Part shown: positions 21,958 to 32,828 of the stretch, piece after piece
How the letters are laid out: each line of letters begins with the position of its first letter
Position numbering within the stretch: the first letter of the stretch is position 1
Source: Bolinopsis microptera
Taxonomy: Eukaryota > Ctenophora > Tentaculata > Lobata > Bolinopsidae
Assembly (NCBI RefSeq): GCF_026151205.1
Contig: NC_087076.1
Span: 6,500,902 to 6,564,901 of the forward strand
Length of the DNA: 64,000 nt
Reading direction: 5' to 3'
The notes under the pieces: model-generated
Databases searched by the model: none
Seen by the model: only the letters and a program-made list of their open reading frames with translations
Told to the model about the DNA's origin: nothing
Made by a program: the position numbers and the translations under genes

Positions 21958-23062
21958 TTAAAGGGATGCACATTTGTTTAACTTCAATCCTCTCGGGGTC
22001 CGAGACCCATGAGGTTGCACAAGTAGCCTCAATATTTTGATTTCCTTCGTCAATCTCCGATATACCATGAGCACCATGATACCCAACACCGCAAGTGTTA
22101 AAACTATTGCGACCAGTAATGCCCATATCATAACATTCGCGTGCACATTGGACCTATTATTCCAGTCGTCCACCAGCGGGGGCAAAATACTTTCCAAAGT
22201 TTTATTATACTTTCTACAAATCCCCGTCAAAGTGTCTGGATTAAACAGGATTAAACAGGATTAAACATGAAATTACCAGAGAGAACTCTAACGGACTCGT
22301 CTTGGATATACAAGAATGAATAAATCAATAAATAAAATTATCAAAACTGAATCATTTAAAAATAGTAAAATTTAACCGTTTACAATTTCACGAAAATAAA
22401 AGAAGATCGTCTATAATAATTTAAGGTAATACAGAAAATAAAGTTCGAGTTCTGTGACATTTGTTTCGTCTAGATAAAAATCTAGCGAAGAAAGATTGAA
22501 ACTTAACGAAGAGGGTTACATTGGGATCGACTCCGACTTCGGAGATTCGATCAACGTGTTTCCTATCTGCACACCTTTTATGGAATCCCACGCAATATAT
22601 GCAGTCCCTGCCTCTGTTAAGTTTACCAAACTAGTGAACCCCACCCCCTTCCCCAGGTGAACTGTATTAATTACATACGTATTACGTATCCAAATAGTTG
22701 TTGTTTCTTATTAAGATTCCTAGCTGTGACATATTATACTGGTAATAATTCATACACTTCGTACGCTTAATCCTACACGTGATGCTCCCCCGCTGGATGC
22801 AAGATGTTTGATTTGAAAAAATTTCCACAGGGCAAACGTACAAATCGTTGTGTGTCTTGCAATCGTGTGTAGTGAATTCGAACAGAATTCCATCCTTCAC
22901 ATACAACATATCATGCAATTCATAGTACACACACAGATCCTCCTGTCTATTTGCGACCACGCCAACTTGTGCCGCTTCAAATGTCTTTAGATATCTTCCT
23001 TGACGAATTAAAGGAACGTCTAAAATGAAATGTGCTAAGTCCAAACTTGAACTCACCTCGAG
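21958..23062 (-). pseudogene. Envelope-like glycoprotein remnant of a retroelement (copy A)
   Basis: The minus strand encodes an ectodomain-type sequence with several Cys, N-glycosylation sites (FSNQTSC, LNLTEA-type, DETNVTD) and a C-terminal membrane anchor (WALLVAIVLTLAVLGIMVLM) followed by a basic cytoplasmic tail. This is the plan of a retroviral or errantivirus-type Env. The frame is broken by a 216-bp insertion (22239-22454), by a frameshift near 22670 and at its 5' side by the LINE fragment at 23063. No gag-pol continuity or LTRs were recognised. The virus-like family is not assigned. Confidence 0.55.
22239..22454. mobile_element. Insertion specific to copy A of the envelope-like gene
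   Basis: Copy B reads GTGTCTGTGACATTTG straight through. Copy A has 216 extra bp starting with three GATTAAACAG repeats, bracketed by TCTG. It is AT-rich and has no ORF. Confidence 0.65.
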
Positions 23063-24262
23063 TTGGGAACTGTGCCGCATATCCTGGCTGGTTGTCCTGT
23101 GGCACTAAGTCAAGGGAGATACCGATGGCGCCACGATAAGGTGCTTAAACAAATAGCAGACCAGGTTAAATTCCATTGTGAGCGGAGAGTCAACAAGAGG
23201 AAGAGTTCTTGTGTCACTCGGAAAGCCATTGAGTTTGTCCCAGCAGGAGGGAGGTTTAAGGAGGTGAAGAGGTCGAAAGTCAGTGGGTTTGGGATTCTGA
23301 GTGGGGCCACTGATTGGATGGTATTAGCAGACCTGGATGAGCAGCTGAAATTCCCGTCGGATATAGCAACGACCAGATTAAGACCAGATTTGGTTCTTTT
23401 CTCGAAAGCTTCCAAGAGAGTAATCTGGTGGGAGCTTACAGTACCGTCGGAAGAGAGAATAGCTGCATCCCATGAGCTGAAGCTTGATCGGTATAACAGT
23501 CTACAAGCGGAAATACAAGCTAATGGGTGGTCATGTTTCAGCTTTGCTGTTGAGGTTGGTGCTAGAGGTGTGGTCGCAGCAAGTTTGGAGTGTGCATCAA
23601 GGAAGATTGGTCTGACTGGGAGAGCCCTCAAGAAGTTGGTCAGAGATATTGGGAAGGATGCAGCCCATTGTTCAAGATGGATTTATCTGCTGTCTAGGAA
23701 AAGAGAGTGGGAGATGAGAGCTGTTTGAGCTTTATGACTTCACCTAACAGCCAGAGGTGCCATAAGCTAACTCGTCGTAAATCGCGAGCTCTAGCAGGTA
23801 TCCTCGGGTGATTGTCAGATCAGATGGTGGTCCAAGAGAGACTGCTGGGGCACCTGACAGAAAACCGTATCGCAATGAAAGCCCCGAAACGGTGTCAGGT
23901 TTGTGACTGAAGATTCTGATCAAGCTCAGGGTTGAGTCTACACAGTGTCGCCACTTGCCGATGCCATTTGATGCGAGAAGACACTGATGTAAGTGGGAAG
24001 TTATGTCTAAGAAACAGCGTGAAGTTCGGGTGCCGGTTGAACGCATGTAAAAGGGAGGGTATATCCGTATTTCGCTGCTAGTGATGCAGTCCTTGGCCCG
24101 GTAGCTAAGGCTTCCCCGTTTCTCGCTCATTTGTGCTCCGATGGGCTTGTGACCTCTGCGGGGGTCAAGTGCAGGATGAGGGACATGGCCGACCAGGAGA
24201 AGGTTGTTTTTGGGAGATAGAGTAGGGTTGGTTTGGTGTTATGCCTTCGCAGTTTAACTGTA
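23063..24262 (+). mobile_element. LINE fragment with restriction-like endonuclease C-terminus
   Basis: An open frame at 23063-23728 begins with a zinc-knuckle remnant (HILAGCPVALSQGRYRWRHD) and carries a PD-(D/E)xK-type core (RPDLVLFSK ... WWELTVPSEERI), as in R2/NeSL/Hero-type LINEs whose endonuclease is C-terminal. About 530 bp of GC-richer 3' sequence follows. It lies exactly between the two segment copies, so it inserted at, or was captured by, the duplication junction. The 5' RT part is missing. Confidence 0.75.
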
Positions 24263-24745
24263 TCTTTACCCTATACCTGTGTCTTCAGATTGAAATGGGA
24301 GATTTTCCACTAAATCTGACACCTGCAAATAATTTGTTTATCTTATATTACTATCTTACTATCTTACTATAATAAATATAATATAATAATATAAAGCGAG
24401 ACGATATATATATATATGGATCCGTGCCATTTTACTGACACCACGGCATCAACTTTAACGCGACTTTCCGCAAAAACATTAAAAGATATACAACTTAAAC
24501 TTTTTTGACTGGTTCAAATGCTTTAATGGCCTTCAAATCAGCATGAAAAAATAAAAAATTGGCCAAGGAACAAGAATTTTAGTGCCCAAAATTTGGACTC
24601 CCAAGTGATGTCAAAAACGCGAATTAAATAGGTAATAATTATGTTAGTCTCTTGAGTCTTGACACCGCTTTAGGGTTAGACGGGATCCTGCTAGTATATA
24701 TAAAGCGACACGATATAAATGTATATTATAATAATAAATAGTTTA

Positions 24746-25006
24746 CTAAAAGTCTAAAGAAACCCCTCTCTCCACTGACCTGTAAATCAGCTCCATTGTG
24801 ATGTATTCCTTTACTGATGGAGCAAGGAAGTTGTCAGGTGCCACTTTGGTGTGATAGTCTGATAAAGGAGGCCCATCTTCAACTACAATATTTATTGCTG
24901 TTGAAGAATTTGCAAGATGGTTGCTTTGATCGGGATTCAGACTGCCATTCAGTGGATTTTCGTTCGTTACCTCTGGGGGTTCACTTTCCGATTCCTCCTG
25001 TGGCAT
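24746..25006 (-). pseudogene. Unrecognised acidic ORF in copy B
   Basis: The 86-codon frame starts MPQEESESEPPEVTNENPLN and includes NSSTAINIVVEDGPPLSDYH. It is low in Cys and acidic. Copy A has lost its beginning through a 31-33 bp deletion. A GT donor at ELIYR (AG/GTCAGT) is possible. No family was recognised. Confidence 0.3.
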
Positions 25007-25474
25007 TGCATTATATTCTTTGCACTGGAGTCAAGAAGTCACGGAAAAACACTTCGACTGCCTTTCAGTGTTAATTAATGCCCTGAGATCGTACTGCATG
25101 GCCACTTTCTACAACAGACAGATTAACAGCCAGATTTGATCTTTTCGGCTACAAGGTTGAAAATCACCGAAAATCTGTTCAGCTTGACCTGTTCAAATCA
25201 GCAATTTACTAAGATTTGAAAAGAATTTAGGCATCAATTACTAACAAATTCGAAAAAAAGTGATTTTCTTGTTGCAAAATTTTATCCATTCAAAAAGTTT
25301 AACAATATCACAGCTTCTAACCTGAAAGGTAGTTGCAGGGCGTTCTTTTGCTGAGAATTGTTGTATAGCATTTTTTAAAGTTTTAACTGACTGGAAATCG
25401 AACTTTCTTCCTTAAGTCCTTTAGAGATAACCTGAAGAATAAAATATTCCATTAAAACATCTTGTCTGCTATGA

Positions 25475-25668
25475 TGTTGATAGACAAGTATATTAAAGTC
25501 ACTAACCACCAACATGATTTTATAAAAGTTAAATCTTGCTTGTCAAATCTTTTAGAGACATTTTACACAACACTGTATATTTGATTTAATTGATGAAGGA
25601 CAATCCTCCTGTTGACTTATTTTATTTTGACTTTGGTAAACCATTTGATTCAATTATATGACGAAATT
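25475..25668 (+). pseudogene. Decayed LINE reverse-transcriptase fragment (copy B)
   Basis: Same decayed motifs as at 20505-20700, with a few base changes (for example HDFIKVKSC for HGFIKVKSC). Confidence 0.55.
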
Positions 25669-26341
25669 AATAGAGCTGGAGAAGTTAACATATTGTATTA
25701 ACCCGAACTTTATTTTTTATAAAGGAGTAATGCCTCCGCAGGCATTCTTACAATATCATGAACTGGGTAGTGTCTGGAGAAGTTAACATATTGTATTAAC
25801 CCGAACTTTAGATCTTACAATATCATGAACTGGGTAGTGTCTCAGGATCTGTAACCAAGGTGTCATGAGATACTCCAAGGTCACAAAACTGAGCGAAAAT
25901 TTTCAATCTAAAATAGTAATTTATATTTGGATAGCAAGATTGCTGCAGTTAGGCTGTTCGTTTTTAGCTGGATGGATAACCACAACAATTCTCTACAAGA
26001 TGCACACTTGAATATATTACTGTGTGATTGTCAACTACACCTACAAGCAGCTGCATCCTGAATACCTGCTTGCGTCCAGGGAGTGACTATGGTTGGGGCA
26101 TACAAGCATTTGCATATTTAGTTTGTTCTGAATCTGTACGCTTAACCAATGAAAAAATTAATCATACAGAAATTTCTTGTATTTTATTGTAATCATTATG
26201 CAATATTACTTTCAGCATATACATATGTTAGACATAATTTACTTACTTACGGGGTTTACTGATTGTATCTATGATATATGGTAAGAATCACAAGTGTGAG
26301 AACGATGCCTAAACATGCTGTCTTTCGCATCCTGCACATCC

Positions 26342-26809
26342 TCATTTTACATGATCGACTTCTACCTGAAGGTTTTTGTCAAAAATTATGTTATACTTAT
26401 AGCACGTGCTATTTGCTCCTATCTCTTCGGTCCAATTATCTTTACTTTCGGGCAAATCCCCTAGGTATAACCCCCTTTCTCCAATTTGCCTGGGGATTTT
26501 AGATAATTGGAGCCTGATGTTTGCTTTCTGCCTTTCTTTGCACATCCTTGTTCTTACCTGGGGACCCCAGGCTATAATGTTCATAAACATTTGGCGGAAT
26601 GACAGGCTGAGCTCCGCCCAGTAACCTTGTTCTTCATCTTTTCTTTTTTTCCGAATCTTCCTCTCCATCATGCGCTTAACTTGATCTTGTTGACAAAGAG
26701 AATTCCCTTTATCAACAGTCTCTTTCACGCTTTCCACATCCTCCTTTTCGTCAGACCAGATATCTTCCAGTTGATCTTCTATTTCTACTGCAATCCGTGT
26801 GTTCTCCAT
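26342..26809 (-). pseudogene. Acidic small ORF downstream of the envelope-like gene (copy B)
   Basis: The 155-codon version of the frame at 21531. It starts MENTRIAVEIEDQLEDIWSD and ends YNIIFDKNLQVEVDHVK. The middle (YWAELSLSFRQMFMN) is MITE-derived. No domain was recognised. Confidence 0.4.
26554..26624. mobile_element. 71-bp hAT-like MITE (copy 2)
   Basis: Ends TTACCTGGGGAC and CCGCCCAGTAA, with a perfect 8-bp duplication CCTTGTTC at 26546-26553 and 26625-26632. It contains the palindrome CCTGGGGACCCCAGG. Confidence 0.9.
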
Positions 26810-26839
26810 TTTCTAGTTTATACGATATTAAGCAAATAC

Positions 26840-26918
26840 TTACCTGGGGACCTCAGGCTATCGTGTTCATAAACATATAGAGATTAGGCGGAATGACAGG
26901 CTGAGCGCTGCCCAGTAA
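26840..26918. mobile_element. 79-bp hAT-like MITE (copy 3)
   Basis: Ends TTACCTGGGGACC and CTGCCCAGTAA, with a perfect 8-bp duplication GCAAATAC at 26832-26839 and 26919-26926. The site is empty in copy A, which reads AAGCAAATTATGATG near 21862. Confidence 0.92.
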
Positions 26919-26929
26919 GCAAATACAAG

Positions 26930-28330
26930 CGTCAATCAAATTATGATGAAACCCTATCAAAACCCCTTTAGTAGCCCTCACACAATTGCGTGAGGACCTC
27001 CCAGCACGTGACATTACGTGTTTTAAAGGGATGCACATTTGTTTAACTTCAATCCTCTCGGGTTTTGAGACCCATGAGGTTGCACAAGTAGCCTCAATAT
27101 TTTGATTTCCTTCGTCAATCTCCGATATACCATGAGCACCATGATATACCCAAAACCGCAAGTGTTAAAACTATTGCGACCAGTAATGCCGCGCCCATAT
27201 CATAACATTCGCGTGCACATTGGACCTATTATTCCAGTCGTCCACCAGCGGGGGCAAAATACTTTCCAAAGTTTTATTATACTTTCTACAAATCCCCGTC
27301 AAAGTGTCTGTGACATTTGTTTCGTCTAGATAAAAATCTAGCGAAGAAAGATTGAAGCTTAACGAAAAGGGGTACATTGGGATCGACTCCGAATTCGGAG
27401 ATTCGATCAACGTGTTTCCTATCTGCACACCTTTTATGGAATCCCACGCAATATATGCAGTCCCTGCCTCCGTTAAGTTTACCAAACTAGTGAACCCACC
27501 TGTATTAATTACATACGTATCCAAATAGTTGTTGTTTCTTATTAAGATTCCTAGCTGTGACATTTAATTTAATTAATCTTACTTCGGAATATGTATTTTA
27601 GCATGACGTGTCATTCTTTTTGTTAGTTCAGTTCGTTTTCAATTTTTAATCTTAATTTTAATTTTCAGTACGTTTTACCTAACAATATCATTTTTAAGCT
27701 AGCAGAATGGTTTTCAGAGGGCATTAATGAAATGTACTATGAGCTGGTCCCAAGTCTAGACGCCATTTTATTCTTTGTAATTTTCAATAACCCTGTCTAG
27801 TCATTGACTACTGATATTATACTGGTAATAATTCCTACACTTCGTACGCTTGATCCTACAAGTGATGCTCCCCCGCTGGATGCAAGATGTTTGATTCGAA
27901 AAATTTTCCACAGGGCAAACGCACAAATCGTTGTGTGTCTTGTAATCGTGTGTAGTGAATTCGAACAGAATTCCATCCTTCACATACAACAAATCATGTA
28001 ATTCATAGTACACACACAGATCCTCCTGTGACCTGTCTATTTGCGACCATGCCAACTAATGCCGCTTCAAATGTCTCTAGAGATTTTCCCTGACGAATTA
28101 AAGGAACGTCTAAAATGAAATGTGCTGAGTCCAAACTTGAACTCACCTCGAACAGATGCACATTTGCTAACGAGTAAAGTAAACTGGGGTGATCACTGAA
28201 AATTGTAGTGTTTAAAGCAGGGTTCCTATCTACTATTTTTTTCAGTGTATCTATGCCTGCCATTTTTTTAGAGATTTTACCGGCGTATCCTCTAGAATCA
28301 CCTAATTTGTTCAATTTTAGGGAGGGGCAC
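26930..28330 (-). pseudogene. Envelope-like glycoprotein remnant of a retroelement (copy B)
   Basis: Same glycoprotein-like gene as in copy A but with about 60 more N-terminal codons (MAGIDTLKKIVDRNP, SLLYSLANVHLFEVSSS). N-glycosylation sites and the Cys pattern are shared. The frame is broken by a ~255-bp insertion near 27562-27816 and again before the membrane anchor near 27171-27180. It is non-functional as written. Confidence 0.55.
27562..27816. mobile_element. Insertion specific to copy B of the envelope-like gene
   Basis: Copy A reads GCTGTGACATATTATACTGG. In copy B an AT-rich ~255 bp stretch (starting TTAATTTAATTAATCTTACT) separates GACAT from ATTATACTGG. No inverted ends or clear target duplication were found. 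Confidence 0.6.
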
Positions 28331-28368
28331 CAAAAGGGGAGGGGGCGCCAAAAGGGGGGCGCTTTTTC

Positions 28369-28389
28369 GGGGGGGGGGGGGGGGGGGGG
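28369..28389 (+). repeat. G21 tract in a G-rich block
   Basis: Long G run preceded by GGGGGCGCCAAAAGGGG-type sequence and followed by GGGGGCGCCAACAAGC. The end of the block reads (complement) CAGTGGCGTAACC, a terminus common to many DNA-transposon MITEs. Confidence 0.9.
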
Positions 28390-28429
28390 CGGGGGCGCCA
28401 ACAAGCAAGGTTACGCCACTGCTTAAGGG

Positions 28430-28815
28430 AAAGCAATTTAACTTACCTGCCTACCTGCCTTCTCCTGAGGTGAGTAGGACGATCTGCTCGAAGTTACAGC
28501 CACTAGCCGGATTCAGCTGCGGTGGATACAGATCTGTGCCGTTGTATTTAGTTGAAAACATAGATAACGAAAAACTATGCTGTACAAAGGAGTCGAAATA
28601 ATAGAGAAAGCATAATACTATAATAGTTAATTTTTCAGTTTACCCCCTTTTCTCTAATGAAGAAAAGGGCCTACCAATTCCAAAAAGATGGTATTTCAAG
28701 GTTAACCCATTAGGGATGATATTTCCAAATTTGAATAAGGTTTTAATAAGTAAGAATAGGGAATTTGGTGAGAGCAACTGAGCCACCATACAACTGTTTC
28801 TGCGCAAGTGAACAT
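28430..28815. other. Intergenic, 3' flank of the GPCR gene
   Basis: A short CTACCTGC repeat occurs near 28448. No gene seen. Confidence 0.4.
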
Positions 28816-31029
28816 TTAATATCCAATAGGAAGTATCTCATCAGAGTGCGTTATATTGTTGTCAGAGTGAGCTGCGTTGTTATCAACATGACATACAACA
28901 TCGTTAGGGTGAGCTGCGTTGTTATCAACATGACATACAATATCGTTAGGGTGAGCTGCGTTGTTATCAACATGACATACAATATCGTTAGGGTGAGCTG
29001 CGTTGTTATCAACATGACATACAATATCGTTAGGGTGAGCTGCGTTGTTATCAACATGACATACAATATCGTTAGGGTGAGCTGCGTTGTTATCAACATG
29101 ACATACAATATCGTTAGGGTGAGCTGCGTTGTTATCAACATGACATACAATATCGTTAGGGTGAGCTGCGTTGTTATCAACATGACATACAATATCGTTA
29201 GGATGAGCTGCGTTGTTATCAACATGACATACAATATCGTTAGGGTGAGCTGCGTGGTTATCAACATGACATACAATATCGTTAGGGTGAGCTGCGTTGT
29301 TATCAACATGACATACAACATCGTTAGGGTGAGCTGCGTGGTTATCAAGATGACATACAATATCGTTAGGATGAGCTGCGTTGTTATCAACATGACATAC
29401 AATATCGTTAGGGTGAGCTGCGTGGTTATCAACATGACATACAATATCGTTAGGCTGAGCTGCGTGGTTATCAACATGACATACAATATCGTTAGGCTGA
29501 GCTGCGTGGTTATCAACATGACATACAATATCGTTAGGCTGAGCTGCGTGGTTATCAACATGACATACAATATCGTTAGGCTGAGCTGCGTTGTTATCAA
29601 CATGACATACAATATCGTTAGGGTAAGGTACAATCTTATCAGATCGTTGAAGTTGACCGACTGGATACAAGGGGTTAAGGTTGTCAACTTGAGATTGCTC
29701 GGTAACGAGGGTCACCAAAATCACTGGTATAATTCCATTCCACGAGGATTGGACTTCTGAAGCTGCTAAATTAGACGGTCCTGCTTTAGGAAGCCTCTCA
29801 CTACATGATGGGTAATAAGAGCAAGTTAGTTGAGAAGCTACTGCTTTAGATCGAGAAATTAAGTCAGTGTCTGGCAAGAAATCAGGAAGTGAAGATTTAT
29901 ACCCATCCAATTTAGCAGTCACCATTAGTTCAGAATCCACAAAAGAGGGCGATGTTTCCCCACAGTATTGAATAACATCACCAGCAGACTGAGCCACGGC
30001 ATCAGATGACGGGGAATGGTTTGACATAATACCACCGCTGTTTCCAGGTAGCCCATTAATTTGGTGATTAGTTAGACAATTACCTCTGATCCTCCTAAAA
30101 ACACTGACCACCCCTACTATCTGTTCCTTCAGATACATCCTAAACCTCCTCATCCTCAAGAAATACACGCAGGGATTCAGAAATGAATTCAATTGCAGCT
30201 GAGTAATGTACGTTATAATCCAGATATATCTATCTAGAAAGATCGAAGGACCCTTAAAAATGTCCAAGTCCCATCCAGATAACTTCCACACAGCAAACCT
30301 GAGATAACACAAGAATACAGGAATGTTGCAGGAGACATACACTAGGGTGAATATCAGGACGGTCACAGTTGCATGGTTCTTTATATGGTCACTCCGCCGT
30401 GTGGAGGCTGTCGATCTCTTTGATATCATCAACATTGTCATGGAAATAGTGGCGGACACTATAATGGGAATTATAGGGAATGCAAGGGAGACAAGAGAAA
30501 GATACAGATCAAACGCAGTGTAAGTTGCATCAGTTATCTGTATGTAAGGGTATTCCGGGTGTTCCTCATTCAAACCGTACCTCCCAAAGAATATGAACCC
30601 GACTAGTAACCGGACAACAAGAAACAGAGCATAGGTTGAGATTAACACCACCACAGTCTTCTCCCGGACATGATGAGTGGGTTTCACAATCTTAACTGTT
30701 CTCATGAGGCTAATAACGAGTACTAAAAACACGGAGAAGAACGGTAGCGGCTCCCATGATAACCCCCACAGCTGTCTGAAAGTGTAATCTCCGAACAGAC
30801 CAGGATCTCGCCCTGTCAGCAGCAACACAGCGTTAGGGTAGCCGTTGAGGGATATCCAGGTGTCAGTAGCAGCTATGATGGAGTAGAGAGTGGAGAGTGC
30901 GGTAGGGGTCTGGTGGCGGAAGTAGAGGAAGGAGATGATGTTAGCAGGGGTGCCAAGGAGGAGGGACAGTAGACACAGGGTGCCCAGCACGGTATCCACT
31001 GCCGGGATAGGGGCAAGAACTTCCGCCAT
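28816..31029 (-). CDS. Class A G-protein-coupled receptor with repeat-bearing C-terminal tail
   Basis: A single 737-codon exon on the minus strand. Seven helices are clear: TM1 ends LLGTPANIISFLYF (N1.50); TM2 has AATDTWIS (D2.50); TM3 ends VLVISLMRTVKIVKP, a DRY variant reduced to MRT; TM4 starts VVVLISTYALFLVVRLL; TM5 is Phe/Ile-rich with a proline (LAFPIIPIIVS); TM6 is VTVLIFTLVYVSCNIPVFL; TM7 holds NPCVYFL, fitting NPxxY. A helix-8-like RMRRFRMYLKEQ follows. The cytoplasmic tail is unusually long (about 420 residues) and from about residue 466 to 723 consists of ~18 copies of AAHPNDIVCHVDNN. The ligand is unknown; orphan or lineage-specific peptide/amine receptor. The ATG at 31029 is chosen because TM1 starts ten residues later. 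Confidence 0.9.
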   Translation of the reverse strand: MAEVLAPIPAVDTVLGTLCLLSLLLGTPANIISFLYFRHQTPTALSTLYSIIAATDTWISLNGYPNAVLLLTGRDPGLFGDYTFRQLWGLSWEPLPFFSVFLVLVISLMRTVKIVKPTHHVREKTVVVLISTYALFLVVRLLVGFIFFGRYGLNEEHPEYPYIQITDATYTAFDLYLSLVSLAFPIIPIIVSATISMTMLMISKRSTASTRRSDHIKNHATVTVLIFTLVYVSCNIPVFLCYLRFAVWKLSGWDLDIFKGPSIFLDRYIWIITYITQLQLNSFLNPCVYFLRMRRFRMYLKEQIVGVVSVFRRIRGNCLTNHQINGLPGNSGGIMSNHSPSSDAVAQSAGDVIQYCGETSPSFVDSELMVTAKLDGYKSSLPDFLPDTDLISRSKAVASQLTCSYYPSCSERLPKAGPSNLAASEVQSSWNGIIPVILVTLVTEQSQVDNLNPLYPVGQLQRSDKIVPYPNDIVCHVDNNAAQPNDIVCHVDNHAAQPNDIVCHVDNHAAQPNDIVCHVDNHAAQPNDIVCHVDNHAAHPNDIVCHVDNNAAHPNDIVCHLDNHAAHPNDVVCHVDNNAAHPNDIVCHVDNHAAHPNDIVCHVDNNAAHPNDIVCHVDNNAAHPNDIVCHVDNNAAHPNDIVCHVDNNAAHPNDIVCHVDNNAAHPNDIVCHVDNNAAHPNDIVCHVDNNAAHPNDIVCHVDNNAAHPNDVVCHVDNNAAHSDNNITHSDEILPIGY
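28858..29632 (-). repeat. 42-bp minisatellite within the GPCR tail, about 18 copies
   Basis: The plus-strand unit is GTTATCAACATGACATACAA followed by TATCGTTAGGGTGAGCTGCGTT. Variants are single-base and cluster: CTGAGC (Gln for His) in the five right-hand units, GTGGTT (His for Asn) in several. Being a multiple of three, it keeps frames on both strands open; only the minus frame is joined to a 7TM protein. Confidence 0.95.
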
Positions 31030-32715
31030 TCACGCCTAATTCTTCAAGTATAAGCTGATTAGATAACGAATATAAATTATAATGCAACTACCAATCAATC
31101 AAGTTTATTGAGCCAGCGGATGAATTACTAAAGGTGCCTGGTGCATGGATGTGCTAATATGGATTATGGATGCATACCATCACCTTAATTGGCAGTCCTG
31201 GTCCTAGAGCTACATCCCTCCTCTTTTTCTACGCCCCTGTGAAGATCTCATTTGCAATAAAGATTTAACCTCCCGAAAAATAACAACAAATAGCTGCACA
31301 GAGATATCAAAATGTGTTGGGGAGAGAGACTCAGAACACATTGGAGATGGGCGTTAACAGACAACGTGTTCCTGAAGTCGATTATGAAGATGGTCAACAT
31401 GTGCAGACTTGATTCAATCTTTCTTTATTCTCAGAACAAATAAGATATGGGCGTTAACAGACAACGAGTTTATGACTTTTAGGTAGTCGATTAAGAAGAT
31501 GGTCAACGCATGTGCATTGTTCAGATTTTCAATATTTCTTTATTATTGTACTTGGGTTGAATCAAAATAATTCAAGATGCCACTAGAAAACATGATGAAT
31601 AGAATATAGATGCATATATGGGCGTGAACTGAGCAATGTGTTTCGAAATATCAGTATTGGATAGACAAGAAATCGCAGTAGGCTAGAAATTATAATAGAT
31701 ACTGAAATGCTTTATCTCCAGCCAAACATACAAAACGTCATCTAGCAAATAGTCTCAGGGCTTTACTCCAAATTTCAGCATCATATTATTTCAGTAGTAT
31801 GATTTCCTTTTTGTCACGATGCAACACGCTCACTTTATGAGTTAGGTACTCTACCATTAGTTTGTGTGGTCAGTGGTCTCAATGCTTTAAATTCCAATAC
31901 TAATATAATTATATGCCATGATAAGAACTAAGTTGCGATATCAGCAAATCTATTGATACGAGGGGACTACGATTAGGCACCCTTCAGTAAGTTTCAAGCT
32001 ATCCGCCCCTATTAAAAAGTGATCTCAAATTATTTGTCATGCGATTATTCAATAAATGCAGCAGATCTGAGAGTATAAATTGCTATTAAATGGTCATTGG
32101 TCAACAATCCTGCCAAGAAGATCCACAGAAAATGAGCACCTGTTCAATTTAAGCAGTACAATAATTGTAGCAACTTAAGAGCAACCAAACGGGACTGCAG
32201 CAAGGTTACGAAAACTACAAAACAGGTGTTCCTGAGAAACTGACACCGTATAAGTTAGAATTAGTGTAGAGGTATCGAGCTCCAAACCGTCTAAACCACA
32301 GAAGGCGATTCGTGGAAAGGTTACACGCAGTGCAGGGCCCGATTGTGTGACATGACAGAAAGACCCACTTTAAAGTAATAATATCATCTACCAAAGAAGG
32401 ACAATTTTACCTTCCTTCACATCGGACATTTGGATCGCGAAAACAAGGTTGAGGAGAAATGAAAATTTTATCGCACGATGTATTTTTATGTATTTTAGAA
32501 GCCGCCCTACACCCTATGATTTTTTTATAAAGCTAAAATTTGAATATGCAATAAATGTAACCAAAACTGTGGTAGTTACCATTACCATAGCAACATGGTG
32601 CACATCTGTTTCAATGATTCTGGGAACAGATTGGCTGTTTCGTCTAGCTGATTGGTTGGTGTCACGAGTTCAACAAACTTGCGCTATACTTCACTTTTTA
32701 GTTTTTAACTCTTAA
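31030..32715. other. Upstream flank of the GPCR and gene-free sequence
   Basis: Contains a ~100-bp imperfect tandem duplication (31345-31430 and 31447-31545) around ATGGGCGTTAACAGACAACG and GATGGTCAACATGTGCA. A weak plus-strand frame at 32449-32715 has hydrophobic stretches but no family match. Confidence 0.45.
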
Positions 32716-32797
32716 GGGGTCGTTCACATATTACGTCATCAATATTTTAGCAATTTTTACTCCCGCCCCCCTCCTGACAGCAACATTACGTAATCAT

Positions 32798-32828
<31 letters not shown>

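Larger units (their letters stand above)
19336..23062. repeat. Retroelement-containing segment, copy A
   Basis: This segment is repeated in the same orientation at about 24268-28150 with near-identical sequence. Differences are discrete: a 31-33 bp deletion near 20030, an extra 216 bp at 22239-22454 and absence of two copy-B insertions. It holds an envelope-like remnant (minus), an acidic small ORF (minus), a decayed RT fragment (plus) and an internal ~105-bp tandem duplication at about 20704-20875. Confidence 0.9.
24268..28150. repeat. Retroelement-containing segment, copy B
   Basis: Direct copy of 19336-23062. Relative to copy A it has two extra insertions (a 79-bp MITE at 26840-26918 and ~255 bp near 27562-27816) and lacks the 216-bp insertion. 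The envelope-like frame continues further upstream (to ~28330) than in copy A. It retains the 31-33 bp missing from A near 24975. Confidence 0.9.

Noticed and set aside
23110..23631. 173-codon minus-strand ORF
   Set aside because: It is antisense to the restriction-like endonuclease frame of the LINE fragment.
28208..28426. Poly-Gly/poly-Pro protein at the G21 tract
   Set aside because: It results from translating a homopolymer and adjacent G-rich transposon-like sequence.
28858..29632. CRISPR-like array (42-bp repeat)
   Set aside because: Contiguous tandem units with no unique spacers.
28765..29760. 331-codon plus-strand and 278-codon minus-strand ORFs over the 42-bp repeat
   Set aside because: Both are shadows produced because the unit is a multiple of three; only the other minus frame continues into seven transmembrane helices.
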